Source: Paludisphaera soli
GTDB lineage: Bacteria > Planctomycetota > Planctomycetia > Isosphaerales > Isosphaeraceae
Length of the DNA: 64,000 nucleotides
Assembly (NCBI RefSeq): GCF_011064595.1
Contig: NZ_JAALJI010000027.1
Coordinates: 1 to 64,000, forward strand
Direction: 5' to 3'
Shown here: positions 39,716 through 48,340 of the stretch, one piece after another
Layout of the letters: every line of letters starts with the position of its first letter
Numbering within the stretch: position 1 is the stretch's first letter
The notes under the pieces: model-generated
What the model was told of the DNA's origin: nothing
Database searches by the model: none
What the model saw: only the letters and a program-made list of their open reading frames with translations
Position numbers and translations under genes: made by a program

Positions 39716-41971
39716 TCACCGCGCAGGGCCTGCGCCGTCCAACGTTCGATAGTCGGGCGCGAACTCGACGACCTCGATCCTCCGCCCGGCGGGGACGTCG
39801 CGGAAGGTCTGCACGCAGCCGGAGGCCGGCCAGCGGACCTCGATCAGGGCGGCCGACTCGGCGTCGCCGAGGCCGACGGTCTGCTCCAGGGCGTTCGCCC
39901 CGAAGCTGCTCCCCGAGCCGACGGTCCGGTGGATCGTCCGAGGGTTCGGGCCGCCGGTCGTCACCTTGATCCGCGCGCCCAGGGCGGCGCGGTTGGACTT
40001 CTCGCCGACCAGCTTCATCGTCAGCGAGCGCCGGCCCTGGCCCGGGTTGCGGAAGAGGACGTTGTGGTAGCGATCGCCGTCGACCGCCCCGCCCACCTGG
40101 ACGAAGAGGTCGACGTCGCCGTCCCGGTCGTAGTCGCCGCAGGCGACGGCGTGGCCCTTCTGAAGGTGCCCCACGCCGGCCGACGCGGTGATCTCGGCGA
40201 ACCGCTTCCCGTCGACGTTCTTGAACATCCGGTTCGGGATCAGGGTCGCGAAGCTGGGCTCGCCGGTCCCCAGGTAGAAGTCCAGGAAGCCGTCGTTGTC
40301 GAAGTCGGCGAAGTTGCTCCCCATCGCGGCGTAGCAGCCGTCGAGCCCGGCCGCCTTCGTCTGGTCGACGAACCTCCCCCCGTCGTTCCGATACAGCCGG
40401 TTCGGATATCGCGAGTGGGGTCGGCCGATCAGCCCCTTGACCACGTCCCCCAGCGAACGGTCGTAGCAGGTGGCGAAGACGTCTTCCCAGCCGTCGTTGT
40501 CGTAATCGAACGCCCAGCACGAGAAGCCGGTCATCGGCCCCCGGACCCCCATGGCCTCGGTCGCCTCGACGAACGTCCCGCCGTCGTTGCGGTAGGCCGC
40601 CGAGAGGCCGTTCAGGTAGTTCACGAAGAGGTCCGGGTCGCCGTCGTTGTCGAAGTCGGCCCAGCAGGCGCCCTTGCAGAAGACCCGGCCCGAGCCCAAC
40701 AGGCCGACCGATCCGGCCACGTCCTCGAACGTCCCGTCGCCGTTGTTGCGGTAGAGCCGGTTCTCCAGCCGCTCCTCGCAGACGAACAGGTCCACGTCGC
40801 CGTCGTTGTCGTAGTCGACCCAGGAGGCCGAGTTGGAATTCATCGGCGCGGCCAGCCCGGCGCGGTCGGTCACGTCTTCGAAGACGCCGCCCCCCGTGTT
40901 CCGCATCAGCGAAGGCCGCATGGGATGCCGGAGCCAGGCGCCCCGGGGGATGAAGACGTCCATGAGGCCGTCATTGTCGTAGTCGGCCTGGACGCAGTAG
41001 AGGCCGCCGAACTGCGCCTGCAGGCCGGCCGCCCCGCTCCGGTCGTCGAACGTGCCGTCGCCGTTGTTGTGGTAGAAGCCGGCGGCCTGCTTCGGGTCGA
41101 ACGAGGTCACGAAGAGGTCGAGCAGCCCGTCGCCGTCGAAGTCCTCCATCACGGCCCCGCCGGCCTGGTCGAGGCGGTTGACCCCCGCGTCGGCCCCGAC
41201 GTCGCGGAACCGGCCGATGTCGAACTCGGACTTCATGTAGGGGGAGAGGTCCAGGACGAACCGGGGATCGACCTGGTCGGGGTACTGGCCCAGCGTCATG
41301 TGGGCCAGGTTCAGCAGCCAGGCGGCCTCCAGGTCGTCCGGGAACCGCTCCAGCAGGTCGGTGAAGTAACCGATCGCGGCCGTCGAGCCGGCGGGCTTCA
41401 CGTGCCTCGCCGACTCGGCGATCGGCAGGATGCACGAGCTGTCGCCGCGGCACATGATGCAGTTGTCGTTCTCGCCCTGACGGAGCGCCGTGACCCCCTG
41501 GAAGTAGGTCACGCTGGAGAGGTGGCGCACGGCCAAGGCGTCCTCCCGGTCGGTCAGCGCGCGGGCCTTCTCCAGGTCCCCGGCGGCGGCCTTCGGATCC
41601 CCTTCGGCGTGCCGGAGCATGGCCCGGGCGACGTAGTGGGGGATCAGCGAGCCGAGCGGGACCGCCCCCGACGCCTCGTGCCGCTCCATCGCCTTCACGG
41701 CCCGCTCGCCGACGCCGAGCCAGCGCTCGCGGATCTCCGCCGGCCCGGCCGCCGCGTCCCACGGCTCCACGGAGGAGACGATCATCGAGAAGCCGCTCGT
41801 GTCCAGCGGCGCCCTCCTCTGATAGGGGAGCGGGCGATCCACCAGCGGGCGGACCTCGGGGCCCGGCATGAAGAACCTCACCCCCGCCCCGATCGTCCCG
41901 GCCGCCGCCAGCCCCACGAACAACGTCGCGCCGACGCCCTTCCGCCGGCGACCCTTCTTCACGTCTTGCAT
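39716..41971 (-). CDS. CRTAC1-like FG-GAP/VCBS repeat protein with ASPIC/UnbV domain
   Basis: A 751-residue protein anchored by a hydrophobic segment (VGATLFVGLAAAGTIGAGV). Residues about 60-250 are helical TPR-like, with a Cys cluster (NCIMCRGDSSC) near residue 175. About six VCBS/FG-GAP units follow, each with a calcium-binding DxDNDGxxD loop (VDYDNDGDVDLFVCE, ADFDNDGDPDLFVNY and similar), forming a propeller. The end is an ASPIC/UnbV domain (SNRAALGARIKVTTGG). It is probably exported and cell-surface, perhaps in adhesion or polymer binding. GGAGGGCGAGGG precedes ATG 41971. It is convergent with nothing close and stands alone. Confidence 0.93.
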   Translation of the reverse strand: MQDVKKGRRRKGVGATLFVGLAAAGTIGAGVRFFMPGPEVRPLVDRPLPYQRRAPLDTSGFSMIVSSVEPWDAAAGPAEIRERWLGVGERAVKAMERHEASGAVPLGSLIPHYVARAMLRHAEGDPKAAAGDLEKARALTDREDALAVRHLSSVTYFQGVTALRQGENDNCIMCRGDSSCILPIAESARHVKPAGSTAAIGYFTDLLERFPDDLEAAWLLNLAHMTLGQYPDQVDPRFVLDLSPYMKSEFDIGRFRDVGADAGVNRLDQAGGAVMEDFDGDGLLDLFVTSFDPKQAAGFYHNNGDGTFDDRSGAAGLQAQFGGLYCVQADYDNDGLMDVFIPRGAWLRHPMRPSLMRNTGGGVFEDVTDRAGLAAPMNSNSASWVDYDNDGDVDLFVCEERLENRLYRNNGDGTFEDVAGSVGLLGSGRVFCKGACWADFDNDGDPDLFVNYLNGLSAAYRNDGGTFVEATEAMGVRGPMTGFSCWAFDYDNDGWEDVFATCYDRSLGDVVKGLIGRPHSRYPNRLYRNDGGRFVDQTKAAGLDGCYAAMGSNFADFDNDGFLDFYLGTGEPSFATLIPNRMFKNVDGKRFAEITASAGVGHLQKGHAVACGDYDRDGDVDLFVQVGGAVDGDRYHNVLFRNPGQGRRSLTMKLVGEKSNRAALGARIKVTTGGPNPRTIHRTVGSGSSFGANALEQTVGLGDAESAALIEVRWPASGCVQTFRDVPAGRRIEVVEFAPDYRTLDGAGPAR

Positions 41972-42275
41972 CCCTCGCCCTCCGGTTCGCGATCCAGTTA
42001 TTCTTGTTCGACCACACGCTTGAATCTCCGGTTTCCGCCGGCTCGGCGCGGACGGCGAACGTCCCGCGGCGGGGCGATCCCCGCGCGGTCGCGTCGAGTC
42101 GGTCTGACGTCGCATCGGATCGGTCGTCGATCGGCGCGGACCGGGGGCGTCGCCCCTGCGGAGGGGACGGGCCGGGGCCGCGCGCCGAGGCGGCGCGAAC
42201 TCGGGGACGTGCGGGCCCGGCGCGGCGGCGCGCGACCTCAGGGCGAGGGCGGCCGGGCGTCGGGACCGATCGGGA
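41972..42275. other. Intergenic region, about 300 bp
   Basis: The gap lies upstream of the CRTAC1-like gene (minus strand) and downstream of the small secreted protein gene (also minus). A short A/T-richer stretch at 41995-42030 could carry the CRTAC1-like promoter. The remainder is very GC-rich with no ORF, hairpin or RNA gene I can support. Confidence 0.4.
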
Positions 42276-42722
42276 TCAGGCGGCCGGGCGTCGCGGAGGG
42301 CGTTCGACGTCGGTCGCCCCGGACACGGGACGCGGCGACTCGCCCGGGATGCGGGCGAGGAAGCGTCCCCGCGGGTCGACGGGGAGGGGGGAGGTCAGGC
42401 GGCACCACAGCTCGCGCCAGGGGCCGGGGGCGGCGAGCGGAGCGGCCAGCGGGACGCCGGGCCCCTCCGAGCACGAGGGCCCGGAGCAGGGGGGGAGGCG
42501 TCTCGGCGGGGCCGCGTCCGATCCCGGGTCGACGGGCGTCTCGATGTCGCCCGAAAGCTCGCCGAGGGCTCCCAACCCGAGCGACCGAAACCGCTCGAAG
42601 GCGTGGCCGCGCGTCGCGCAGCCGGCCCGGGCCGACCCCGGCGCGAGCGCGACCAGGGCGGCGAGCGCGAGGAGCGCCGCCGGCCAGGGGGCCGTCGCGA
42701 GTGAGCGGCGAGTTCGGTTCAT
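42276..42722 (-). CDS. Small secreted Cys/Pro-rich protein, unrecognised
   Basis: A 148-residue protein with a good Sec signal peptide (AALLALAALVALAPGSARA). The mature part begins with a Cys and contains PPCSGPSCSEGPGVP, a CSGPSC element I recall from uncharacterised secreted planctomycete proteins, then a WRELWCRL segment. No domain is recognised. No clear Shine-Dalgarno is seen before ATG 42722. It is divergent from the DUF1501 gene. Confidence 0.65.
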   Translation of the reverse strand: MNRTRRSLATAPWPAALLALAALVALAPGSARAGCATRGHAFERFRSLGLGALGELSGDIETPVDPGSDAAPPRRLPPCSGPSCSEGPGVPLAAPLAAPGPWRELWCRLTSPLPVDPRGRFLARIPGESPRPVSGATDVERPPRRPAA

Positions 42723-42925
42723 ATCGGCTCGACGCCGGGTCCAAAAGCCCCGAGATCGGGGCCGCGCCTACGATTGGAGACGCCATGATGATACGATCCG
42801 ACCACCCACATTCAAGAAGGAAGGCCCCGCGATCGGACGTTTCGCACCAGGCCCCCCTCGCGCGACGCCGGCCGCCCCGGAAACCCTCCGCAATCGCGAG
42901 CGACGCCCCACGCCGGCGCTCCCCC

Positions 42926-42954
42926 TTGCCTCGCGTCGGGCGGCGGGCTACACT
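42926..42954 (+). promoter_or_regulatory. Candidate sigma-70-like promoter for the DUF1501 gene
   Basis: TTGCCT (42926-42931) and TACACT (42949-42954) have a 17-base spacer and lie 48 bases before ATG 43003. The spacing is canonical and the leader is short, making this among the better promoter matches in the window. Confidence 0.45.
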
Positions 42955-43002
42955 CTTGTTGAACATTTTTCCGACACGGGATCCCGCGCGAGGCGAACGG
43001 AC

Positions 43003-44367
43003 ATGCTGAAACTCTGGGGGCCGGGCGGCGGCGGGCGATATTGCGACGGGGTCTCGCGGCGGGCCTTCATGCAGGTCGGCGGCCTGGCGATGGGGGGGCT
43101 GTCGCTCCCGGGGCTGCTCCAGGCCCAGGCGCGCGGGGCCTCGCCCAGCCTGGGGTCGGCGTCCGGGTCGGCGGGGAACCCGAAGTCGGTCATCATGATC
43201 TACCTGAGCGGCGGCATCGCCCATCAGGACACGGTCGACCCCAAGCCCGACGCCCCCGACGGCGTGCGCGGCGAGTTCAAGCCGATCGCCACCAGCGTGC
43301 CGGGCGTCTTCCTGAGCGAGACCATGCCCCGCACCGCCGCGATCATGGACAAGATCGCGGTCATCCGTTCGCTCGTCGGCCAGCTCGACGAGCACTCCAG
43401 CTTCCACTGCATGACCGGCTTCCCCATGGGGGTCGCCCAGCGCGAGGGGAAGCCGCACTTCGGCTCGGTCATCTCCCGCGTCCACGGGCCGGTGAACTCG
43501 GTCGTGCCGCCGTTCGTGGACCTGGCCCCGGTGATGCAGCATCGTCCGTACAACACGCCCGGCGCCGGCATGCTCGGCCAGCCGTTCAAGGGCGCGCGGA
43601 TGGAAGGGGACGACCTGGCGCTCCTGAGCCCGCCGAAGGAAGTCGCCCCGGAGCGGTTCGCCGGCCGTCGCGACCTGCTCGGCCAGTTCGACGCCTTCCG
43701 CCGGTCGGTCGACGGCGCGGCGGTCGACGGCATGGGCTCCTGCTACAAGCAGGCGTTCGACGTGCTCACGTCCGACGCTTTGGCGAAGGCCCTGGACGTC
43801 GAGCGCGAGTCGCCGTCCCTGCGCGCCCGCTACGGGATGGGGACGTCCAAGCCCCTGGGCGACGCCGGCCCGATGTGGAACGACCAGTTCCTCGTCGCCC
43901 GCCGGCTGGTCGAGGCCGGGGCTCGCTGCGTCACCCTCTCATACGGCTTCTGGGACACCCACGGCGACAACTTCGGCCACATGCGCCGGGTCATGCCGCT
44001 GTTCGACCAGGGGGTCTCGGCCCTCGTCGAGGACCTCCACCAGCGCGGCATGGATCAGGACTGCACCGTGGTCGTCTGGGGCGAGTTCGGCCGCACGCCG
44101 AAGATCAACGCCACCGCCGGCCGCGACCACTGGGCGCCGGTGAACTCCGCCATCCTCGCCGGCGGCGGCATGAAGGTCGGCCAGGTGATCGGCTCCACCG
44201 ACAAGCTCGGCGGCCACGCCGCCAGCCGCCCCGTCCACTTCCGGGACGTCCTGGCCACCGTCTACCACAACATGGGCATCGACCCCCACGCCTTCCTCTA
44301 CGACAAGTCCGACCGCCCCAACCTCATCCTCCCCGCCGAGAACGAGCCGATCGCCGAGCTGATCTGA
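43003..44367 (+). CDS. DUF1501 secreted protein
   Basis: A 454-residue DUF1501 protein with a Tat-type leader (VSRRAFMQVGGLAMGGLSL). Typical elements are SVIMIYLSGGIAHQDTVDPK, IAVIRSLVGQLDEHSSFHC, GMGTSKPLGDAG, LSYGFWDTHGDNFGHM and VVVWGEFGRTPKINATAGRD. DUF1501 proteins are sulfatase/alkaline-phosphatase-fold-like and abundant in Planctomycetes, often encoded next to DUF1549/DUF1553 cytochrome proteins. No such partner is adjacent here. The substrate is unknown. Transcription probably starts from the promoter candidate at 42926-42954. Confidence 0.95.
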   Translation: MLKLWGPGGGGRYCDGVSRRAFMQVGGLAMGGLSLPGLLQAQARGASPSLGSASGSAGNPKSVIMIYLSGGIAHQDTVDPKPDAPDGVRGEFKPIATSVPGVFLSETMPRTAAIMDKIAVIRSLVGQLDEHSSFHCMTGFPMGVAQREGKPHFGSVISRVHGPVNSVVPPFVDLAPVMQHRPYNTPGAGMLGQPFKGARMEGDDLALLSPPKEVAPERFAGRRDLLGQFDAFRRSVDGAAVDGMGSCYKQAFDVLTSDALAKALDVERESPSLRARYGMGTSKPLGDAGPMWNDQFLVARRLVEAGARCVTLSYGFWDTHGDNFGHMRRVMPLFDQGVSALVEDLHQRGMDQDCTVVVWGEFGRTPKINATAGRDHWAPVNSAILAGGGMKVGQVIGSTDKLGGHAASRPVHFRDVLATVYHNMGIDPHAFLYDKSDRPNLILPAENEPIAELI

Positions 44368-44397
44368 CCCTGGGCGACCCCGAAGGCGCGCGAGGGC

Positions 44398-44877
44398 TCA
44401 GCCGGCCTCGCCGGCGCCGACGTCCGCAGCACGGCGGGCCTCGCGGTGCCTTCGCCGTTCGAATCGCCCCGACCCGAGGACGTGCCACGCCGTCACGAGC
44501 GTGACGACGAAGAACGGGATGACGAAGATGTTCCCGGCCGTCTCGGGGATCAGCCCCATCGCGACGATGCCGGCGAAGGGCCAGATCCCGCCCCCGCGGG
44601 CCAGCCTCAAGCGTCGGGCGTGGTCGGGGTCCGGGCCGAGGTTCCACAGGGCGCCGCACCAGCACAGGAAGGCCATCGCCGCCAGGGCGACGAGGGCGGC
44701 GCCCAGGAGCCTCCCCGGGGTCCCGACCTTGGAATTCGCCAAGGACGACCACGCCGAGGAGGCGAACAGGGCGACCAATCCGGCGGCCGTCAGCAGCGAC
44801 GACGGGAGGCCGAGCCGCCCCAGCCGGGCGAGCCATACCTCGTAGCGATCCTCCGCTCGCGCCGTCTCGTCGGACAT
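44398..44877 (-). CDS. Integral membrane protein, unrecognised
   Basis: A 159-residue protein with about four hydrophobic segments (LTAAGLVALFASSAW, LLGAALVALAAMAFLCWCGA, PFAGIVAMGLIP, NIFVIPFFVVTLVTAWHVLG) between charged ends. ATG 44877 has GGGGGCGAGG upstream; the open frame continues upstream but that part looks non-coding. No family was recognised. It is convergent with the DUF1501 gene and downstream of the unknown protein at 44988-45791. Confidence 0.7.
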   Translation of the reverse strand: MSDETARAEDRYEVWLARLGRLGLPSSLLTAAGLVALFASSAWSSLANSKVGTPGRLLGAALVALAAMAFLCWCGALWNLGPDPDHARRLRLARGGGIWPFAGIVAMGLIPETAGNIFVIPFFVVTLVTAWHVLGSGRFERRRHREARRAADVGAGEAG

Positions 44878-44987
44878 GCCTCGCCCCCGCATCCGGTCCA
44901 CCGGGCCGCATCCCGTCACGCCCATGGTATCCGAGCGGAGGCCCGCCTCGCTCCGAATTCTCAGTCGGACGAAAGACGGGCCCGGGC

Positions 44988-45791
44988 TCAATCGAGGAAC
45001 GCGACGTTCCGCATCGCCTTCGCCTGGGTCTCGGTGTTCATGAGGACCCGATGCCAGCCGTGGAGGACGATCGTCTTGTGGTCGGCGTGGCGGACGCTCC
45101 CCCGGACGTAGACGCCCGGGTTGCGCCTCATGACCTGCCATCCCCACTTCGAAGCCTTGGGGTTTCCGGCCAGGACCCGGCGGTATTCCGACGCCGTGAG
45201 GCCGTTGGGATGCCGGCGGCAGACGTGGACCGTCTCGCCCCCCGTCCGGTAGCAGTGCTCCATCCAGTGCGGCTTCCCGGCCCCTCGACGGAGGGGCTCG
45301 TTGCGGAGGACGAGCGACTCGTCCACGCGAAGCTCCGGCGCGGGGAGGAAGAACCACTCCCCCTGGCGGCGGTAGGCCGCGTTCTTGCGACGGTTGCGGG
45401 CCTCGGCCCGGAGCCCCCGCCGGCCCTGGGCGATCCGGACCTCGTCGGGCTTGAGCGCCTCCTTCGCCTGGCGGACGGTCCCCACCGGCGCGGCCTCGGG
45501 GATGGCGGCGACGAACCAGTGCCGCTCGTCGTGGCCGCAGAGGAACTTCTGCTTCTCGCCGCCGTCCCGCACCAGCAGGAGCAGGTGGCGGTCGGCGGGC
45601 TGGACGTCGAGCACGGCGACCTCGGGGTCGACCTCCGACCGGACCGTCGCCTCGAAATACTCCCCGTCCCGGTCCTCCCGGATGTCGAGCGACAGGACGC
45701 CCCCGCCGCCCCGGGTCCGTGCCGAAGGCCCGCCCACCTTCAACCGGGCGCCGATGCGCGCGAACTTGTCGAGCAGGTTCGATTCATTCAT
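44988..45791 (-). CDS. Conserved-looking protein of unknown function
   Basis: A 267-residue soluble protein starting at ATG 45791 with AAGGAGG at ideal distance. The N-terminal half has regular beta-type patterning (GGGVLSLDIREDRDGEYFEA, VLDVQPADRHLLLLVRDGG) and FLCGHDERHWFVAAIPEAAP. The middle is basic (RRGLRAEARNRRKNAAYRRQ). The C-terminal half includes GETVHVCRRHPNG and HADHKTIVLHGWHRVLMNTE, with His/Cys clusters suggesting metal or nucleic-acid contact (inference only). I do not recognise the family. It lies 80 nt downstream of the membrane spermidine-synthase-like gene on the same strand. Confidence 0.72.
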   Translation of the reverse strand: MNESNLLDKFARIGARLKVGGPSARTRGGGGVLSLDIREDRDGEYFEATVRSEVDPEVAVLDVQPADRHLLLLVRDGGEKQKFLCGHDERHWFVAAIPEAAPVGTVRQAKEALKPDEVRIAQGRRGLRAEARNRRKNAAYRRQGEWFFLPAPELRVDESLVLRNEPLRRGAGKPHWMEHCYRTGGETVHVCRRHPNGLTASEYRRVLAGNPKASKWGWQVMRRNPGVYVRGSVRHADHKTIVLHGWHRVLMNTETQAKAMRNVAFLD

Positions 45792-45871
45792 CTTGATGCC
45801 TCCTTGACGTGGGAGACATCCGGAGCCGGCGAATGGTTCGCGGTCGGATCGGGGCGATCGCCGAGGCGGCG

Positions 45872-48097
45872 TCAGGTCCTCGGCCGAAACGCGGCCGAGA
45901 GCAGGTAGTAGGCGACGGCCACCAGCAGGAGCCGGTCGAAGCCCAGGACCAGGGAGAGGTTCTCGCTGAGGCCGCCGAGGATCACGCCGGCGACGTTCGA
46001 TCCGAAGTCGATGTCGGGCCGCTGGCTGTCGCGGAAGGCCGTGGCGAAGATCACGCCGGCGAAGAAGACCGGCAGGAAGACCACCAGGCACGACGCGATC
46101 GTCCGGGTCGCGACCGGCAGGGCCAGGAACGTCGCCATCGGCACCATGGCGTTCACCAGGAGCGCCGCGACGAGCAGCGCGTAATACGGCGCGAGCCGCT
46201 TCGGCCGGACGGTCAGGACGTAGAGGTTGCTCGCCAGGATCATCACCAGGATCGCGGCGAAGACCACCGAGTTCACGACCCAGGTCGCGCCGAAGAGCAA
46301 CGCCATGTGGACGACGGCCTTGGTCTCCAGCAGCATGAACCCCGCGCCCAGGAAGAACATCAGGCCGTTGGGGCGGGCGCGTCGCACCGGGGCCATAACC
46401 GCCAGCAGGGCCAGCGAGAGCGTCCCCACCACCGCCGCCCCTCGCCACGTCAGCGCGGGGATCGTGGCCGTGCGCAGGTAGAGGAACGGCCAGTCGTCGC
46501 TGGGGGTCAGTTCCCCGGGCGTCGTCTCGACCCGCGCCGGGCCGATCCGGTGGAACGGCGGCGCGCCGGGGATGAGGGGCGGGGCGGCCGCGTAGCCGTC
46601 GAGGCCCGCGTTGATGCGGGGCTGGGGGCTGATCCAGAACGCGCGGTCCTTCGCCAGGCGGTCGCGGATCGCCTTGACCGTCGCCGAGTCGGGGTCGCCG
46701 GCGATCAGGAAGGTGATGTGGTCGCGCTGGTCGTCCTCGGGCGTGATCGTCTCCTGGAAGGGGAGCGAGAAGACCAGGGGAGGGGCCCCGAAGACCTTCT
46801 CGGCCAGGCCCGCGAGGCGGCTCACCACCCAACCTCGGCGGTAGTAGTTGTACATGACGAAGACGCCGCCGGGCTTGAGCTTGGACTTCACGTCGCGGAA
46901 CGCCTGCTCGGTGAACAGGAAGCTCTCCAGCCGGACGCTGGAGTAGCCCGAGTGCAGGGCCAGCGAGTCGACCACGGCGTAGGAGATCAGGTCGTACTTC
47001 CGCTCGGTCCGGCGGACGAAGCTGCGGCCGTCGTCCAGGTGGATCGTCACGCGCGGGTCCGAATACGGCCGATCCGGGTGATGCAGCCGACCCAGGCCGT
47101 TGATGACCGGGTCGATCTCCACCGCGTCGACGTGCGAGGCCCCCTGCGCCAGCGCCGCGGCGACGTCGTTGCCCGAGCCGGCGCCGACGATCAGGACGTC
47201 CTCGAACGGCTTGCCGCCGGCGTCGCGGTTCATCAGGTGGGGGAGCATGTAGGCCGGGCCCCCCAGGCCCATCGGCAGCATCCCCTGGAAGCCCAGGTTG
47301 TTCACGTCGATCGATTTATAGCGCGGCTTGTATTTCACCTGATAATACGGCGACCACGTCACCTCGGTCTCCACCCCCTGCATGTCGCGGGGCCAGTCGG
47401 CCAGCCAGACCGTCCCGAGCGCCGCCGCGGCCAGGACGAGCTGCGTCTTCCGCCATCGCTTCGTGAACGTCCAGGCGATCGCCATCGCCACGGCGAACCA
47501 GGCCACGGCCGGCGCCCTCAGATACGAGAGGAGCCCGAAGCTGACGATCCCGGCCAGGCTCCCCAGGATGTCGACCGTGTACGCGACCACGCGGTCGCCG
47601 ATCGCGTCCAGCCGACGGCCCAACTCCTGCCCCGGCCCGGTGAACATCAGGGCGATCAGCAGGAAGAAGAGCCCGGCCACGGCCTCCATGGGAACCACGA
47701 ACCGCGAGGGGTCCTTGATCCGCGCGTCGGTGCCGAAGTAGATGAGCTGCGGCGACTGCTGGTCCCCCACGTCGACCATCACCTGGCTGAAGTGGCCGTA
47801 GGCCCAGAGCGTCCCCACCGCCGCGGCCGTCGCCGCCAGGGTCAGCGGGATCAGGGCGTCCATCAGCCGGACCTTCCGGCTCGCCGCCAGGCAGCCGACC
47901 GAGATCCCCAGGAACGACGCCATCAGGACGATGTTCGTGAAGAACGTCAGGAAGACGACCGAGCTGCCGAACCAGCGGATGCAGGCCAGCTCCAGGAACA
48001 GGACGAGGAAGCTGATCGCGAAAAGCTCGGCGATCGCGCGCCGGGAGCGGCCCTCGCCCTCGACGGGGACGGGAGCCGAAGATGTGGGGCTGGACAC
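45872..48097 (-). CDS. Polytopic membrane protein with spermidine/spermine-synthase-like domain
   Basis: About 741 residues. An N-terminal membrane region (AELFAISFLVLFLELACIRW and several more helices) is followed by a Rossmann SAM-type core: VLIVGAGSGNDVAAALAQGA, VDAVEIDPVINGLG, VTIHLDDGRSFVRRTERKYD and LISYAVVDSLALHSG, as in aminopropyltransferases. A second membrane block ends the protein (FFLGAGFMLLETKAVVHMAL onward). The ELACIRWFGSSVVFLT and GFMLLETKA motifs are typical of membrane spermidine-synthase-like proteins widespread in bacteria, whose product is unproven. GTG 48097 was chosen because GGAGG precedes it; TTG 48199 would add a Ser/Pro/Gly-rich leader. Confidence 0.88.
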   Translation of the reverse strand: MSSPTSSAPVPVEGEGRSRRAIAELFAISFLVLFLELACIRWFGSSVVFLTFFTNIVLMASFLGISVGCLAASRKVRLMDALIPLTLAATAAAVGTLWAYGHFSQVMVDVGDQQSPQLIYFGTDARIKDPSRFVVPMEAVAGLFFLLIALMFTGPGQELGRRLDAIGDRVVAYTVDILGSLAGIVSFGLLSYLRAPAVAWFAVAMAIAWTFTKRWRKTQLVLAAAALGTVWLADWPRDMQGVETEVTWSPYYQVKYKPRYKSIDVNNLGFQGMLPMGLGGPAYMLPHLMNRDAGGKPFEDVLIVGAGSGNDVAAALAQGASHVDAVEIDPVINGLGRLHHPDRPYSDPRVTIHLDDGRSFVRRTERKYDLISYAVVDSLALHSGYSSVRLESFLFTEQAFRDVKSKLKPGGVFVMYNYYRRGWVVSRLAGLAEKVFGAPPLVFSLPFQETITPEDDQRDHITFLIAGDPDSATVKAIRDRLAKDRAFWISPQPRINAGLDGYAAAPPLIPGAPPFHRIGPARVETTPGELTPSDDWPFLYLRTATIPALTWRGAAVVGTLSLALLAVMAPVRRARPNGLMFFLGAGFMLLETKAVVHMALLFGATWVVNSVVFAAILVMILASNLYVLTVRPKRLAPYYALLVAALLVNAMVPMATFLALPVATRTIASCLVVFLPVFFAGVIFATAFRDSQRPDIDFGSNVAGVILGGLSENLSLVLGFDRLLLVAVAYYLLSAAFRPRT

Positions 48098-48340
48098 GGA
48101 TCCTCCGCCCGGCGTCCCCGGGCTCGTCGCGGCTGGAATCGCCGAGGCGCCCGCCCCGACCGAAGGTTGAATTCCAGCCGATCGACGCCCCCGGATCAAG
48201 CCCCCGGAGGGGGTGCCGGCCCCGATCGCCCGCTCGGCTTCCGCCGCGATCCGGCGTTCGCGGGACGCCTCGACCTCGGGGCGATCGGTTCGGCAAGCAC
48301 TCGGGCCCTGTGTGAGGGTCGGGGTGGGGCCCGTCGACGC

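Noticed and set aside
36123-39752. A 1209-codon plus-strand frame overlapping the membrane dehydrogenase gene.
   Set aside because: Arg/Pro-rich low-complexity translation in a different frame of a gene with clear domains and a heme motif.
40090-41100. Repeated GACGTCGCCGTCGTTGTCG-like DNA as a possible nucleotide repeat element.
   Set aside because: It is explained by the DxDNDG calcium-binding loops of the VCBS repeats in the encoded protein.
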